Part shown: positions 1-9,226 of the stretch, one piece after another
How the letters are laid out: every line of letters starts with the position of its first letter
Numbering within the stretch: position 1 is the first letter of the stretch
Origin: Planctomycetota bacterium
Lineage (GTDB): Bacteria > Planctomycetota > PUPC01 > JACPCR01
Assembly: GCA_016179685.1 (NCBI GenBank)
Contig: JACPCR010000060.1
Span: 1-64,000 of the forward strand
DNA: 64,000 bases
Reading direction: 5' to 3'
Translations under genes and position numbers: made by a program
Notes under the pieces: generated by a model
Database searches by the model: none
Told to the model about the DNA's origin: nothing
The model's input: only the letters and a program-made list of their open reading frames with translations

Positions 1-339
1 GGACGGCAATTCCGATGGGATTCATTGCCGCGGTGAGCTTCGTCGTTGGGCACTAACTTACAGATGCGGCAGTCTCAATTTACCCGAACTTATTGAGAAG
101 TTACGCAGGCAAAATCCAGTTCACCCCGGAAATGGGGATTCTTGAGTGGGTGGCGGGCGTGAGGTGCGGATTTTCACCCCACGGTTCTCAATCCGAAGGG
201 CCCAAGAGCATTACGCGGAGGTCGGCCGAGGGAGAGGACGGGAGGGGTCGTGAAACGCTCGGGAGGCACGATAAATATTGCTTTCACGATTTGGAATCCA
301 GTATGATTTGCGCTGCCGAGCGTGAAAGAGGGTTAGGGC
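1..339. other. Non-coding leader ahead of the restriction cassette
   Basis: No convincing gene is seen here. The short open frames have no recognisable protein pattern. Positions 83-105 contain CCCGAA-N2-TATTGAGAAGTTACG, which recurs at 37846-37868 with 21 of 23 bases identical, so part of this region is a dispersed repeat. No clear promoter was identified. Confidence 0.5.
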
Positions 340-2868
340 ATGCCCAAAGAAGCAAAAGCACGGATACTCATCAACGACCTGCTCCGAAGGTCCGACTGAC
401 GATTCTTTGACGACGAGAACGGTCCCGCCAACATCGCGCTCGAAGCAAACGTCAAACTCAAGAAGAAAGCCCTCGAAGACCTCGGTGACGACTTCGAGAA
501 GACCGCCAACGGCTTTGTTGATTACCTCCTGCTCGACGAACGCGGCTTCCCGATAGCCGTGTTGGAGGCAAAACCCGAGCAATACGATCCGCTTGTCGGC
601 AAGGAAAAGGCCAGGAAGTACGCCCATTCGCAAAATGTCCGTTTCGTCATCCTGTCCAACGGGAATCTGCACCACTTTTGGGACTTGGAGCAAGGGAACC
701 CCGTCCTTATCACCGAGTTCCCGACTCTCGAATCACTCGGGCATTTCCACGCCTTCAAACCGAATCCCGATTCGCTGGTCAACGAAAGACTCGGGACCGA
801 TTACGTCGCATTGACGCAGAATCCGAACTACGGCAACGATCCTCGGTGGAACGAACCCGGGCAACGCGAGGCCTTCATCAAAGACGCCGAGTTGAAGTTT
901 CTTCGTCCGTACCAGCTCCGGGCAATTGCGGCGCTCCAGGATGCCGTACGAAAGGGCCAGACACGCTTCTTGTTCGAAATGGCCACCGGCACGGGAAAAA
1001 CGCTCATCGCCGCCGCTGTGATCAAGCTGTTCCTGCGCACCGGTAATGCCAATCGCGTGCTATTCCTGGTAGACCGTCTGGAACTCGAAGATCAGGCGAA
1101 AAAGCGCTTCGTACAGTTCCTCAAGAACGATTACCCGACAGTCATCTATAAAGAGAACCGCGACGACTGGCGCAAAGCCGAGATCGTCGTTTCCACCGTC
1201 CAAAGCCTGCTCTTCAACAACAAGTTTCGCCGCTTGTTCTCGCCGATAGACTTCGACTTGGTCATCTCCGATGAGGCGCACCGCTCCATCGGCGGCAACA
1301 GCCGGGCGGTTTTCGAGTATTTCATCGGGTACAAGCTCGGCCTGACCGCCACGCCGAAGGACTACCTCAAGAAGATTGACCCCGCCCGCATCAACGTCCG
1401 CGACCCGCGGGAATGGGAGCGCCGCCAATTGCTCGACACCTACAAGACGTTCGGCTGTGAAAGTGGAACGCCGACCTTCCGCTACAGCCTCGTGGATGGG
1501 GTTCGCGAGGGCTACCTGCTGAATCCCCTCGTGGTGGATGCGCGGACGGAGATCACCACGGAAATGCTCGCCGACGAAGGTTACTCGGTGATGCTGGAGA
1601 ACGAAGACGGCGAACTGGTCGAGCAGACTTTTTTCGGGAAGGACTTCGAGAAGAAGTTCTTCTCCGACGAGACCAACCGCGTGTTCTGCGAGACGATCCT
1701 CAAGAACGCCCTCCGCGACCCGCTCAGCGGCGAGATCGGCAAGAGCATCGTCTTCTGCGTCCGGCAGGACCACGCAACCCGTATAACCAAAAAACTGAAC
1801 GATCTGGCCGATGAAATGTTCCCCGGCAAGTACAACTCCGATTTTGCTGTCCAAGTGACCTCCGCCATTACCGACGCGCAGCAAATGGCTGTCAGCTTCG
1901 CCAACAACAACCTGAACGGCCACACGCGCTTCCTCGACGGCTACGTCAGCGCCAAGTCCCGTGTCTGCGTCACGGTCGGCATGATGACGACGGGTTACGA
2001 CTGCGAAGACCTTCTGAACATCGTTCTTCTTCGCCCCATCTTCTCTCCGACCGATTTCATCCAGATCAAAGGCCGCGGCACGCGTAAATACACGTTCCGC
2101 TACGTCGAGAAGCAGGGCTCAATCACGGAAGAGCACGCCAAGAAAAAGGAAAAGTTCAAGCTCTTCGATTTCTTCGCCAACTGCGAATACTTTGAGGAGA
2201 AGTTCAACTACGACGAGGTCATCAAACTGCCACCGTTACGCCCGACTGCACCGCGCTCGGAGCCGCCACCGCCACCGCCGCAAGTTCCTCCCGGCTACAC
2301 CAATGTTGACCCGGACCCGCTCAAGCAGTACGTCGAAAAACCAGTGCCTGTGTACGGCATGAAGATAGACCGTAAGTTCTTCGAGAAGTTCGAGGACAAG
2401 GTCAAGACCACGCCCGAAGTCCGCGAGCGATACGAACGCGGTGACCTCCAGGGCGCGGAAGAGGTCGTGGTTTCGACGCTGTTCAACAAGCCGGAAGATT
2501 TCTTCAACCTCGACAAGCTCCGCAAGGCCGTCTCGCTCGACCGCCGGATCACGCTCCGCGAGATCCTGGCCAAGGCCTTTGGCGACATTGACCGGTTCAA
2601 GACCAGGGACGAACTGCTCGAGGAAGAACTGGCCAAATTCGTTTCCATCCACAAGCCCGACGCCGCGCATCTCCCGGCCATCCGCCAGTTCTTCAAGGCG
2701 TACGTCACCGACGGCGGCATCCGGCACATCGTTGACACCCGCGAGTTCTGCCGACTGGCGGATAATCCCAAGGTCTCGCTCGCCGACATGCGCGCGCTCG
2801 ACGAGTGGCGGGACGTCATCCCTGAATACGTGAAGGACTACGTCTCGCTGAACGCCTTTGCAGCATGA
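340..2868 (+). pseudogene. hsdR: Type I restriction enzyme R subunit (HsdR) interrupted by an in-frame TGA
   Basis: This is the DNA translocase and endonuclease subunit of a type I restriction system. The frame begins with ATG at 340 (MPKEAKARILINDLLRRSD) and meets TGA at 397-399. It then continues in the same frame as RFFDDENGPANIALEANVKL to the stop at 2868, 842 residues in all. The TGA sits where this family commonly has Trp (a GW-RFF context), so a TGG-to-TGA change or a base error is the simplest reading. The nuclease motif VDYLLLD...VLEAK lies just after it. Helicase motif I ATGTGKT is near residue 215 and DEAH near residue 311; the end resembles the EcoEI-type C-terminal domain. The first usual start codon after the TGA is GTG at 559, which would remove most of the nuclease motif but keep the motor. 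Neighbouring genes use TGG for Trp and TGA as stop, so recoding is unlikely. The call of HsdR is firm; loss of function is inferred. Confidence 0.85.
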
Positions 2869-3482
2869 AAAAAGAATCCCAACTCATCCCGCCTCATGGG
2901 GGCTACAGGAACCTGAAGAGCTTTCAGGTGGCGGAACTGGTCTATGATGTGACCGTCCGCTTCTGCAACAAGTACATTGACCGCAAGAGCCGCACCCATG
3001 ACCAGATGGTTCAGGCGGCGCGTTCCGGCGTGCAGAATATCGCGGAAGGCAGCCAGGCATCAGGCACCTCGAAGAAGATGGAGTTGAAACTCACAAATGT
3101 GGCGCGCGCCAGCTTGGAAGAACTGCGGCGTGACTACGAAGACTTTCTCCGGCAGCGCGGCCTGCCCTTCTGGGACTGGAATGACCCGCGCCGGGCCGAC
3201 CTGATTGCCCGGCGCCCCGCCAATGCCGACGCCGTGGCAACCTGGGCAATAGATGTGAAGAATGGACGCTATGGACAGCATGGACAAGCCGGTGCGTCCA
3301 CTTCGTCCATTCCGTCTATTACCTATCCTGAGATCACCGCCAATGGCGTTCTTGCGCTGCTGGCGGTGGCCTGCAGCCTTCTGGACCGCCAACTGGCTTC
3401 CTTGGCGGTGGCATTCGAGCAGCATGGCGGCTTTACCGAACGCCTCTACCGGACCCGCCAAAACACCCGACGAAAGCCATGA
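2865..3482 (+). CDS. Four-helix-bundle (S23/IVP-type) protein inside the type I RM operon
   Basis: 205 residues. Residues about 15-105 match the four-helix-bundle family first seen in 23S rRNA intervening sequences (related to Avd): FQVAELVYDVTVRFCNKYID, then DQMVQAARSGVQNIAEGSQA and the SLEELRRDYEDFL segment. A C-terminal part (about 140-200) resembles the suffix domain attached to some members: ITANGVLALLAVACSLLDRQ. The ATG overlaps the hsdR stop as ATGA, and the stop lies 3 bases before hsdMS, so the gene is built into the operon and probably translationally coupled. Members of this fold are small basic oligomers, some binding nucleic acid. A role in assembling or regulating the RM complex is inference. 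Family call fairly sure; function unknown. Confidence 0.8.
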   Translation: MKKESQLIPPHGGYRNLKSFQVAELVYDVTVRFCNKYIDRKSRTHDQMVQAARSGVQNIAEGSQASGTSKKMELKLTNVARASLEELRRDYEDFLRQRGLPFWDWNDPRRADLIARRPANADAVATWAIDVKNGRYGQHGQAGASTSSIPSITYPEITANGVLALLAVACSLLDRQLASLAVAFEQHGGFTERLYRTRQNTRRKP

Positions 3483-3485
3483 CCC

Positions 3486-6020
3486 ATGCTTGACACTGAA
3501 ACCAAATCCCGCATTGACTCCGCCCGCGACATCCTCGTCGGCAAAGTCCCCGACCCCAAGTCCCAGGTCGAGCAGATCACCATCGCCCTCATCTACAAGT
3601 TCATGGACGACATGGATCGCCAGTCCGAGGAGCTTGGCGGCAAGTCGTCCTTCTTCAAAGGGGAGTTCAAGAAATACCGCTGGTCGCAACTGCTCGATAA
3701 ACGATTCGGCGGCCACGAGCGTCTGCTCCTCTACGCCGAAGGCATCGAGCGGATGAACGAGAACAAGAACATCCCCCTGCTCTTCCGCGACATCTTCAAG
3801 GGCGTGTTCCTGCCCTACCGCGACCCCGAAACGCTCAACCTCTTCCTCAAGGAGATCAACGGCTTCACCTACGATCACAGCGAGCGGCTTGGCGACGCCT
3901 ACGAGTACCTGCTCAGCGTCCTCGGCACGCAGGGCGCTGCCGGCCAGTTCCGCACCCCGCGCCACATCATTGATTTCATCGTCGCCATCGTTGACCCGCA
4001 GAAACACGAGACCGTCCTCGACCCCGCCTGCGGCACTGCCGGTTTCCTCATCTCCGCCTACAAGCACATCCTGAGGCACAACGAGAATCTCACGCCTGAC
4101 GAGCGCGGCCGGCTCATGACCAGCTTCTGCGGGTACGACATCGCGCCGGACATGGTCCGCCTCTCCCGCGTGAACCTGTATCTGCACGGATTCCCCCAGC
4201 CGGTGATCCACGAGTACGACACCCTCACCAGCGAGGAACGCTGGGATGAACGCTCCGACGTCATCATGGCCAATCCGCCGTTCATGACGCCCAAGGGCGG
4301 CATCCGGCCGCACAGCCGGTTTTCCATCAAAGCCAACCGCAGCGAAGTGCTCTTCGTGGACTACATCGCCGAGCACCTCAACCCCGGCGGCCGCGCCGGC
4401 GTTATCGTGCCCGAAGGCATCATCTTCCAGAGCCAGAACGCCTACAAAAACCTGCGAAAAATGCTGGTGGAAAACTATCTCTGGGCCGTCGTTTCCCTGC
4501 CCGCCGGCGTGTTCAACCCGTATTCGGGCGTCAAGACCAGTATCCTCTTCCTCGACCGCAATCTGGCCAGGCGCACAGGCGCGGTGCTGTTCGTGAAGGT
4601 CGAGAATGACGGGTTCGACCTCGGCGCACAACGCCGCTCCATCGAGGAAAACGACCTGCCGGAAGCGCTGGAGGCGCTGTTGGCGTGGAAGAATAGCCGC
4701 AAAAAGGCGCAAGAGGCGCAAAAGGAGATGGCCCTGGCCGTCTCTCGGAAGCGTCTGCTCGGATCGCCCGACTGCAATCTTTCCGGCGACCGTTACCGCG
4801 CCGTCGCCGTTCGTGAGAATGGGAAGTTGCCGATGGTGAAACTGGGTGACGTTTGCACGATCAAGCCGCCGAAGAGCGAATTGGATGACTTGGACAATGC
4901 CCTCGAAGTGAGCTTCGTTCCAATGTCCGCCATGCGCGAGAATCAGCCCACGTTCGAGGCTACTGAAACGAAGACAATCCAAGAAGTGATTAAAGGTTAC
5001 ACTTATTTCCGCGACAGCGACGTCCTCGTCGCTAAGATCACGCCTTGCTTCGAGAACGGAAAAGCAGGCATTGCGCGAGCACTCCGCAACGGCATTGGAT
5101 TCGGTTCAACGGAGTTCATCGTTCTGCGACCGGACAACAAACGGTTACTGCCGGAACTTCTCTACTACTTCATCGCTTCGGAAAAGTTTCGCAGTCGTGG
5201 CGTCGCCCACATGACCGGCTCAGCCGGTCAACAGCGCGTAGCTGTGTCTTTCGTGCAAAGCTACGAAATCCCGCTGCCGCCGTTGGTGGAGCAGGTGCGG
5301 CTGGTGGCGGAGTTGGAGGGCTACCGCAAGGTCATCGAAGCCGCCCGCCAAATCCTTGCCCACTACAAACCCATCCTCCGCATCGATCCCAAGTGGCCTG
5401 AAGCGGAGCTCAGAGCGCTCGCAACTTTCAAGAACGGCGTTAACTATTTGAAAGAGAATAAAGGGAAAGGAATCAAAGTAATTGGTGTTGGCAATTTCCA
5501 AGATAACTTGGTTGCGCCACAAATTGAAACGTTGGACGAGATCAACCCGAAGGGCGTCGTTACGGAAGACGACCTGTTGCATGATGGCGATGTCCTGTTC
5601 GTACGCTCCAACGGCAACAAGGCGCTGGTTGGGCGATCCTTGCTGGTTCGGACCAAAGGCGAACGTGTGACGCACTCGGCATTCACAATTCGACTCCGGT
5701 TCGTTCACCAGAAAACGTTGCCGATGTTTTATGCATTGCTGTTCAAGAATGCGGCCTACCGCACGCAGCTAATGGGGCGCGGCGCGAACATCAACAACCT
5801 GTCGCAGGACATTCTGCGTAACGTCGTAGTGCCTGTCCCGCCCCTCGCCGACCAGCGCCAGATCGTGGACGAGTTGGAGTCGGAGCGGGCGCTGGTGGAG
5901 GCGAATCGGGAGTTGATCGCGCGGTTCGAGAAAAAGCTTCAGGCCAAGCTGGCGGAGATTTGGGGCGAGGAAGAGGATGGCCGCAAAGAGCCGCAAGATG
6001 CGCAAAAGGATTCTGCATGA
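3486..6020 (+). CDS. Fused type I methylase-specificity protein (HsdM-HsdS)
   Basis: 844 residues; HsdM and HsdS are usually separate proteins of about 500 and 400. The first ~430 residues are an N6-adenine methyltransferase: SAM motif LDPACGTAGF near residue 179 and catalytic ANPPF near 262, after the helical HsdM N-domain. From about 450 there are two target-recognition domains (LPMVKLGDVCTIKPP; ELRALATFKNGVN near 640), each followed by the conserved helical spacer (LPPLVEQVRLVAELEGYRK; VPPLADQRQIVDELESERA). One polypeptide should therefore both recognise a bipartite site and modify it. The M-S linker (about 400-415) and the C-terminus both carry a Lys/Gln/Ala-rich insert encoded by near-repeats of GCAAAAGGCGCAAGAGG type. 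Start ATG 3486 lies 3 bases after the upstream stop. Confidence 0.93.
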   Translation: MLDTETKSRIDSARDILVGKVPDPKSQVEQITIALIYKFMDDMDRQSEELGGKSSFFKGEFKKYRWSQLLDKRFGGHERLLLYAEGIERMNENKNIPLLFRDIFKGVFLPYRDPETLNLFLKEINGFTYDHSERLGDAYEYLLSVLGTQGAAGQFRTPRHIIDFIVAIVDPQKHETVLDPACGTAGFLISAYKHILRHNENLTPDERGRLMTSFCGYDIAPDMVRLSRVNLYLHGFPQPVIHEYDTLTSEERWDERSDVIMANPPFMTPKGGIRPHSRFSIKANRSEVLFVDYIAEHLNPGGRAGVIVPEGIIFQSQNAYKNLRKMLVENYLWAVVSLPAGVFNPYSGVKTSILFLDRNLARRTGAVLFVKVENDGFDLGAQRRSIEENDLPEALEALLAWKNSRKKAQEAQKEMALAVSRKRLLGSPDCNLSGDRYRAVAVRENGKLPMVKLGDVCTIKPPKSELDDLDNALEVSFVPMSAMRENQPTFEATETKTIQEVIKGYTYFRDSDVLVAKITPCFENGKAGIARALRNGIGFGSTEFIVLRPDNKRLLPELLYYFIASEKFRSRGVAHMTGSAGQQRVAVSFVQSYEIPLPPLVEQVRLVAELEGYRKVIEAARQILAHYKPILRIDPKWPEAELRALATFKNGVNYLKENKGKGIKVIGVGNFQDNLVAPQIETLDEINPKGVVTEDDLLHDGDVLFVRSNGNKALVGRSLLVRTKGERVTHSAFTIRLRFVHQKTLPMFYALLFKNAAYRTQLMGRGANINNLSQDILRNVVVPVPPLADQRQIVDELESERALVEANRELIARFEKKLQAKLAEIWGEEEDGRKEPQDAQKDSA

Positions 6021-7108
6021 AACCCGCAATCCAGAACGCCAAGCCCAGCCCCCGAGGCGTGAAGCAATCCAAGATGCTGCTGACCGACCTGCGGCACTTG
6101 ATCGCCGAAGCCCGGCAGGACGTGGCGCGGCAGGTGAACACCACTCTCGTGCTCTTGCACTGGCGGATGGGGAAGCGGATTCTCCAAGACATCCTAAAAC
6201 AGAAGCGGGCGGAGTATGGAGAGCAGATTGTTGCGACGGTGGCGCAACAATTGAGCCTCGAATTTGGTCGCGGGTTTTCGGAGAAGAGCCTCCGCCGGAT
6301 GATTCAGTTCGTCGAGGTTTTTCCCGACCAGCAAATTGTCGCATCACTGATGCGACAATTGACCTGGACGCACTTTCTGGAGATCATTCCCCTCGAAGAC
6401 GACCTCAAACGCGACTTCTACGCCGAGATGTGCCGGATGGAACGCTGGAGCGTGAGGACGCTGCGGCGCAGGATCGATGGCATGCTGTTCGAGCGCACCG
6501 CGCTGTCGAAGAAGCCAGACGAGTTGATTCGCCACGAACTCGATCAGCTTCGCACAAAGGACAAGCTCTCGCCCGACCTTGTTTTCCGCGACCCGTACTT
6601 CCTCGACTTCCTCGGCCTCAAGGACCGCTGTCTCGAAAAAGACATCGAGGACGCGATCATGCGGGAATTGGAGAACTTCATCCTGGAGCTTGGCGTCGGC
6701 TTCACCTTTGTGGCCCGGCAGAAACGCATCCAGGTAGACAACGACGATTATTACCTCGACCTGCTTTTCTTCCATCGGGTCCTGCGCCGGCTGGTGGCCA
6801 TTGACCTTAAGCTGGGCGAGTTCCAGCCCGGCGACAAGGGCCAGATGGAACTGTATCTGCGCTGGCTGGCGAAGCACGAACAGCAGCCGGGCGAGGAAGC
6901 TCCCATCGGTCTGATTCTGTGCGCGGGACAAAAGCGCGAACAAATTGAACTCCTGGAATTGGAGAAGAGCGGCATCCGCGTGGCGTCCTACTGGACCGAG
7001 ATGCTGCCCAAGAAACTGCTACAACGCAAACTCCATGAGGCCATCGCGCACGCGCGCGAGCGGCTGGCGCTACGCGGGCGGCTGTTGACGGAAGGCGGCA
7101 AGGAATGA
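6017..7108 (+). CDS. YhcG-type PD-(D/E)XK nuclease domain protein (DUF1016)
   Basis: 363 residues from ATG 6017, which overlaps the hsdMS stop as ATGA; an earlier ATG at 5960 would run through the end of hsdMS and is not favoured. The N-terminal half (about 20-170) matches the DUF1016 winged-helix region: LRHLIAEARQDVARQVNTTL, WRMGKRI, FGRGFSEKSLRRMIQFVEVF. The C-terminal half is the YhcG nuclease-like domain: DDYYLDLLFFH followed by AIDLKLGEF, the D...D-x-K arrangement of PD-(D/E)XK enzymes. YhcG proteins are often found beside type I RM genes. It may be a nuclease partner of the cassette or use the same DNA-modification status; that is inference. Confidence 0.9.
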   Translation: MKPAIQNAKPSPRGVKQSKMLLTDLRHLIAEARQDVARQVNTTLVLLHWRMGKRILQDILKQKRAEYGEQIVATVAQQLSLEFGRGFSEKSLRRMIQFVEVFPDQQIVASLMRQLTWTHFLEIIPLEDDLKRDFYAEMCRMERWSVRTLRRRIDGMLFERTALSKKPDELIRHELDQLRTKDKLSPDLVFRDPYFLDFLGLKDRCLEKDIEDAIMRELENFILELGVGFTFVARQKRIQVDNDDYYLDLLFFHRVLRRLVAIDLKLGEFQPGDKGQMELYLRWLAKHEQQPGEEAPIGLILCAGQKREQIELLELEKSGIRVASYWTEMLPKKLLQRKLHEAIAHARERLALRGRLLTEGGKE

Positions 7109-7770
7109 AGACGATCAAAGACATGCCCGAACATTGCCGTCCCCGCGAGAAGCTGCAGGAGCGCGGCGCTTCCGCTCTGACCGACGAAGAGCTTGTGGCG
7201 GCCATCCTCGGGCGAGGCATGGAGGGGATAGACGTTCGCACCATGGTGCGGCAAGTCGCGGGTTTGATCCGAGAACACCGCGACAAACTGGCGTTGCAGC
7301 ACCTCACGGCCGTTCCCGGCATCAAGCTGGCCAAAGCCGCCCAAATCCTCTCAGCGTTTGAGTTGGCGCGTCGCTATCTGCTCAAAGACGTTGTCAAGGT
7401 GACTTGCGCTGCGGACGTGGCGGCCCTCGTGGCCGACATCGCCGGCAAACCGCAGGAGCATTTTGTCTGTATTTCGTTGAACGGCGCGAACGAGGTCATC
7501 GAAAAGCGCGTGGTCACCATTGGCCTGCTCGACAAAAGCCCCGTCCATCCCCGTGAAGTCTTTGCCGATGTCATCGCCGACCGTGCCGCCGCCGTGGTCT
7601 TTGCGCACAACCACCCCAACGGCGAACTTCAGCCGAGCGAAGCCGATCTTCGAACGCACGACCAGTTGACGGAGGCCGGGAAGATACTCGGACTGCGCAT
7701 TCTTGACCACCTCATCATCACCCGGAAAGGCCACTACAGCTTCCAGGAAGCGGGCTTGATGAAAGCCTAA
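7105..7770 (+). CDS. radC: RadC family JAB-domain protein
   Basis: 221 residues, ATG overlapping the previous stop as ATGA. The N-terminal helical part shows the RadC signature RPREKLQERGASALTDEELV; the C-terminal JAB/MPN domain shows the metal motif AHNHPNGELQPSEADLRTHD (His-x-His, Ser, Asp) near residues 167-186, so the predicted metalloprotease or nuclease centre is complete. RadC genes are frequent in mobile and defence islands and the molecular function is unsettled. Position as last gene of the RM cassette suggests it moved with it. Family call is firm; role is not. Confidence 0.93.
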   Translation: MKTIKDMPEHCRPREKLQERGASALTDEELVAAILGRGMEGIDVRTMVRQVAGLIREHRDKLALQHLTAVPGIKLAKAAQILSAFELARRYLLKDVVKVTCAADVAALVADIAGKPQEHFVCISLNGANEVIEKRVVTIGLLDKSPVHPREVFADVIADRAAAVVFAHNHPNGELQPSEADLRTHDQLTEAGKILGLRILDHLIITRKGHYSFQEAGLMKA

Positions 7771-7878
7771 AAGTAATGGCAACGGGCCACGGAGATTCGC
7801 GCTGACAATACCGATGACCAACCGTAATTTCCCACGGCCCAACAGGGGACGCGCGCTGAATCGCCTCGAAAGATGAAT

Positions 7879-7908
7879 TTGTGACAGGGCCTTCGGGCTC
7901 ATTATAAT
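7879..7908 (+). promoter_or_regulatory. Sigma70-type promoter for apgM
   Basis: TTGTGA at 7879-7884 and a perfect TATAAT at 7903-7908, spacing 18. The expected start of transcription is about 7915, only 7-13 bases before the apgM ATGs at 7922 and 7928, so the mRNA would be nearly leaderless. Confidence 0.55.
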
Positions 7909-7921
7909 CGGTCCCCGCAAT

Positions 7922-9130
7922 ATGAACATGAAGTACTTCCTCATCGTCCCCGACGGCATGGCTGACCATCCGATCCGGGAGTTGGGCGGCCGTACCCCGG
8001 TGGAAGCCGCCGTGACGCCCCATCTGGACGCGGCGTGCTCCGATGGCCGGTTGGGACTGGCCCATACGACGTGCAGCGCGCATTCGCCGGGCAGCGACGT
8101 CGCAACGATGTGCCTGCTCGGCTACAACCCGGACCGTTATTACACGGGCCGCGCGCCGCTCGAGGCGGCCAGCCTGGGCATCGAGCTGGGTCCCCGGGAC
8201 CTCGCCGTGCGCTGCAACCTGATCACCGCGGACGAGGAAAAACTGATCGATTACAGCGCGGGGTCGATCCCCACCGAATCGGCCCACGTGCTGATGAAGG
8301 CCGTGTCGGCCGCGCTGGGCACCGAAACGCTGAATTTCTATCCCGGCGTGAGCTACCGGAATCTACTGGTGGTCCGCGGCTGCGGTCCCCTGGTCCTCAA
8401 GGCCTTTCCTCCGCACGACGTCATGGGACGCCGTCTCCAGGACATCTACCCGACCGGCGAGGGCAGCGATCTCCTGACCGGCCTGATCCGCCGGTCCCGG
8501 TCCGTTCTGGCGGATCACCCGGTGAACCGCGACCGTGAGCGGTCGGGAAAGCCGCCGGCGAACCTGATCTGGCTCTGGGGCGCGGGACAGAAGCCGGCCT
8601 TGCCGACTTTCTCGAGCCGCTTCGGCCGGTCGGGCGCGGTCGTCGCCGCGGTGGACCTGATCAAGGGAATCGGACGGATTCTGGGATGGGACGTGTTGAC
8701 CGTGGAGGGGGCCACCGGGTACTTCGATACGAACTATCGCGGCAAGGCGGAGGCCGGGATCGCGGCGCTCCGTGACCACGATTTCGTCTTCGTGCACGTC
8801 GAGGCCCCGGACGAGGCGGGCCACGCGGGCGACGTCCGGGAAAAAATCCGGGCGATTGAAAACGTGGACCGGCACGTCATCGGACCGGTACGCGAGGCGC
8901 TGCGGGCCTATCCGGAGCACCGGCTGCTCATCCTGCCGGACCATCCGACTCCCATCGCCATCCGGACGCACGTGAAGGAGCCCGTGCCGTTTGCGCTCTG
9001 CGGCAGCGGGATTACCTCCGGCGGCCCATCCACTTACAGCGAGGCCAGGGCGCGCCGATCGACGCTGAAGCTGGACCGCGGCTACGAACTGATGGACTTG
9101 TTTTTCGACCTCCGGGGCCTCGCCCCATAG
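7922..9130 (+). CDS. apgM: 2,3-bisphosphoglycerate-independent phosphoglycerate mutase, ApgM type
   Basis: 402 residues, matching the ApgM branch (about 400) of the alkaline-phosphatase superfamily. It interconverts 3- and 2-phosphoglycerate in glycolysis and gluconeogenesis. Metal-ligand motifs are visible: VPDGMAD at residue 9, the Ser-bearing AHSPGSDVATMCLLGYNP near 55, HVEAPDEAGHAGD near 292 and LPDHPTPIAIRTH near 340. ATG at 7928 (MKYFLIVPDGM) is an equally good start and is the more usual N-terminus. There is no clear ribosome site, consistent with the very short leader. The gene stands alone between the RM cassette and a secreted protein. Pairing with pckG in this window fits gluconeogenic carbon flow. 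Confidence 0.93.
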   Translation: MNMKYFLIVPDGMADHPIRELGGRTPVEAAVTPHLDAACSDGRLGLAHTTCSAHSPGSDVATMCLLGYNPDRYYTGRAPLEAASLGIELGPRDLAVRCNLITADEEKLIDYSAGSIPTESAHVLMKAVSAALGTETLNFYPGVSYRNLLVVRGCGPLVLKAFPPHDVMGRRLQDIYPTGEGSDLLTGLIRRSRSVLADHPVNRDRERSGKPPANLIWLWGAGQKPALPTFSSRFGRSGAVVAAVDLIKGIGRILGWDVLTVEGATGYFDTNYRGKAEAGIAALRDHDFVFVHVEAPDEAGHAGDVREKIRAIENVDRHVIGPVREALRAYPEHRLLILPDHPTPIAIRTHVKEPVPFALCGSGITSGGPSTYSEARARRSTLKLDRGYELMDLFFDLRGLAP

Positions 9131-9226
9131 GCGCTCAGCTCAAGGAGAGATGTCGACCCAGGATTGCCCGGCTGCTAGAATGCGCAGGACGATGGAGAAG
9201 GGATCGCCCAGAAACTCCTTGCACGC

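Noticed and set aside
340..558. Recoded Trp or selenocysteine at TGA 397
   Set aside because: Other genes in the window use TGG for Trp and TGA as stop, and no selenocysteine insertion hairpin is evident after the codon; nonsense change or error is simpler.
3060..4982. 640-residue open frame on the minus strand
   Set aside because: Fully antisense to the four-helix-bundle and hsdMS genes, no domain pattern, composition typical of GC-rich mirror frames.
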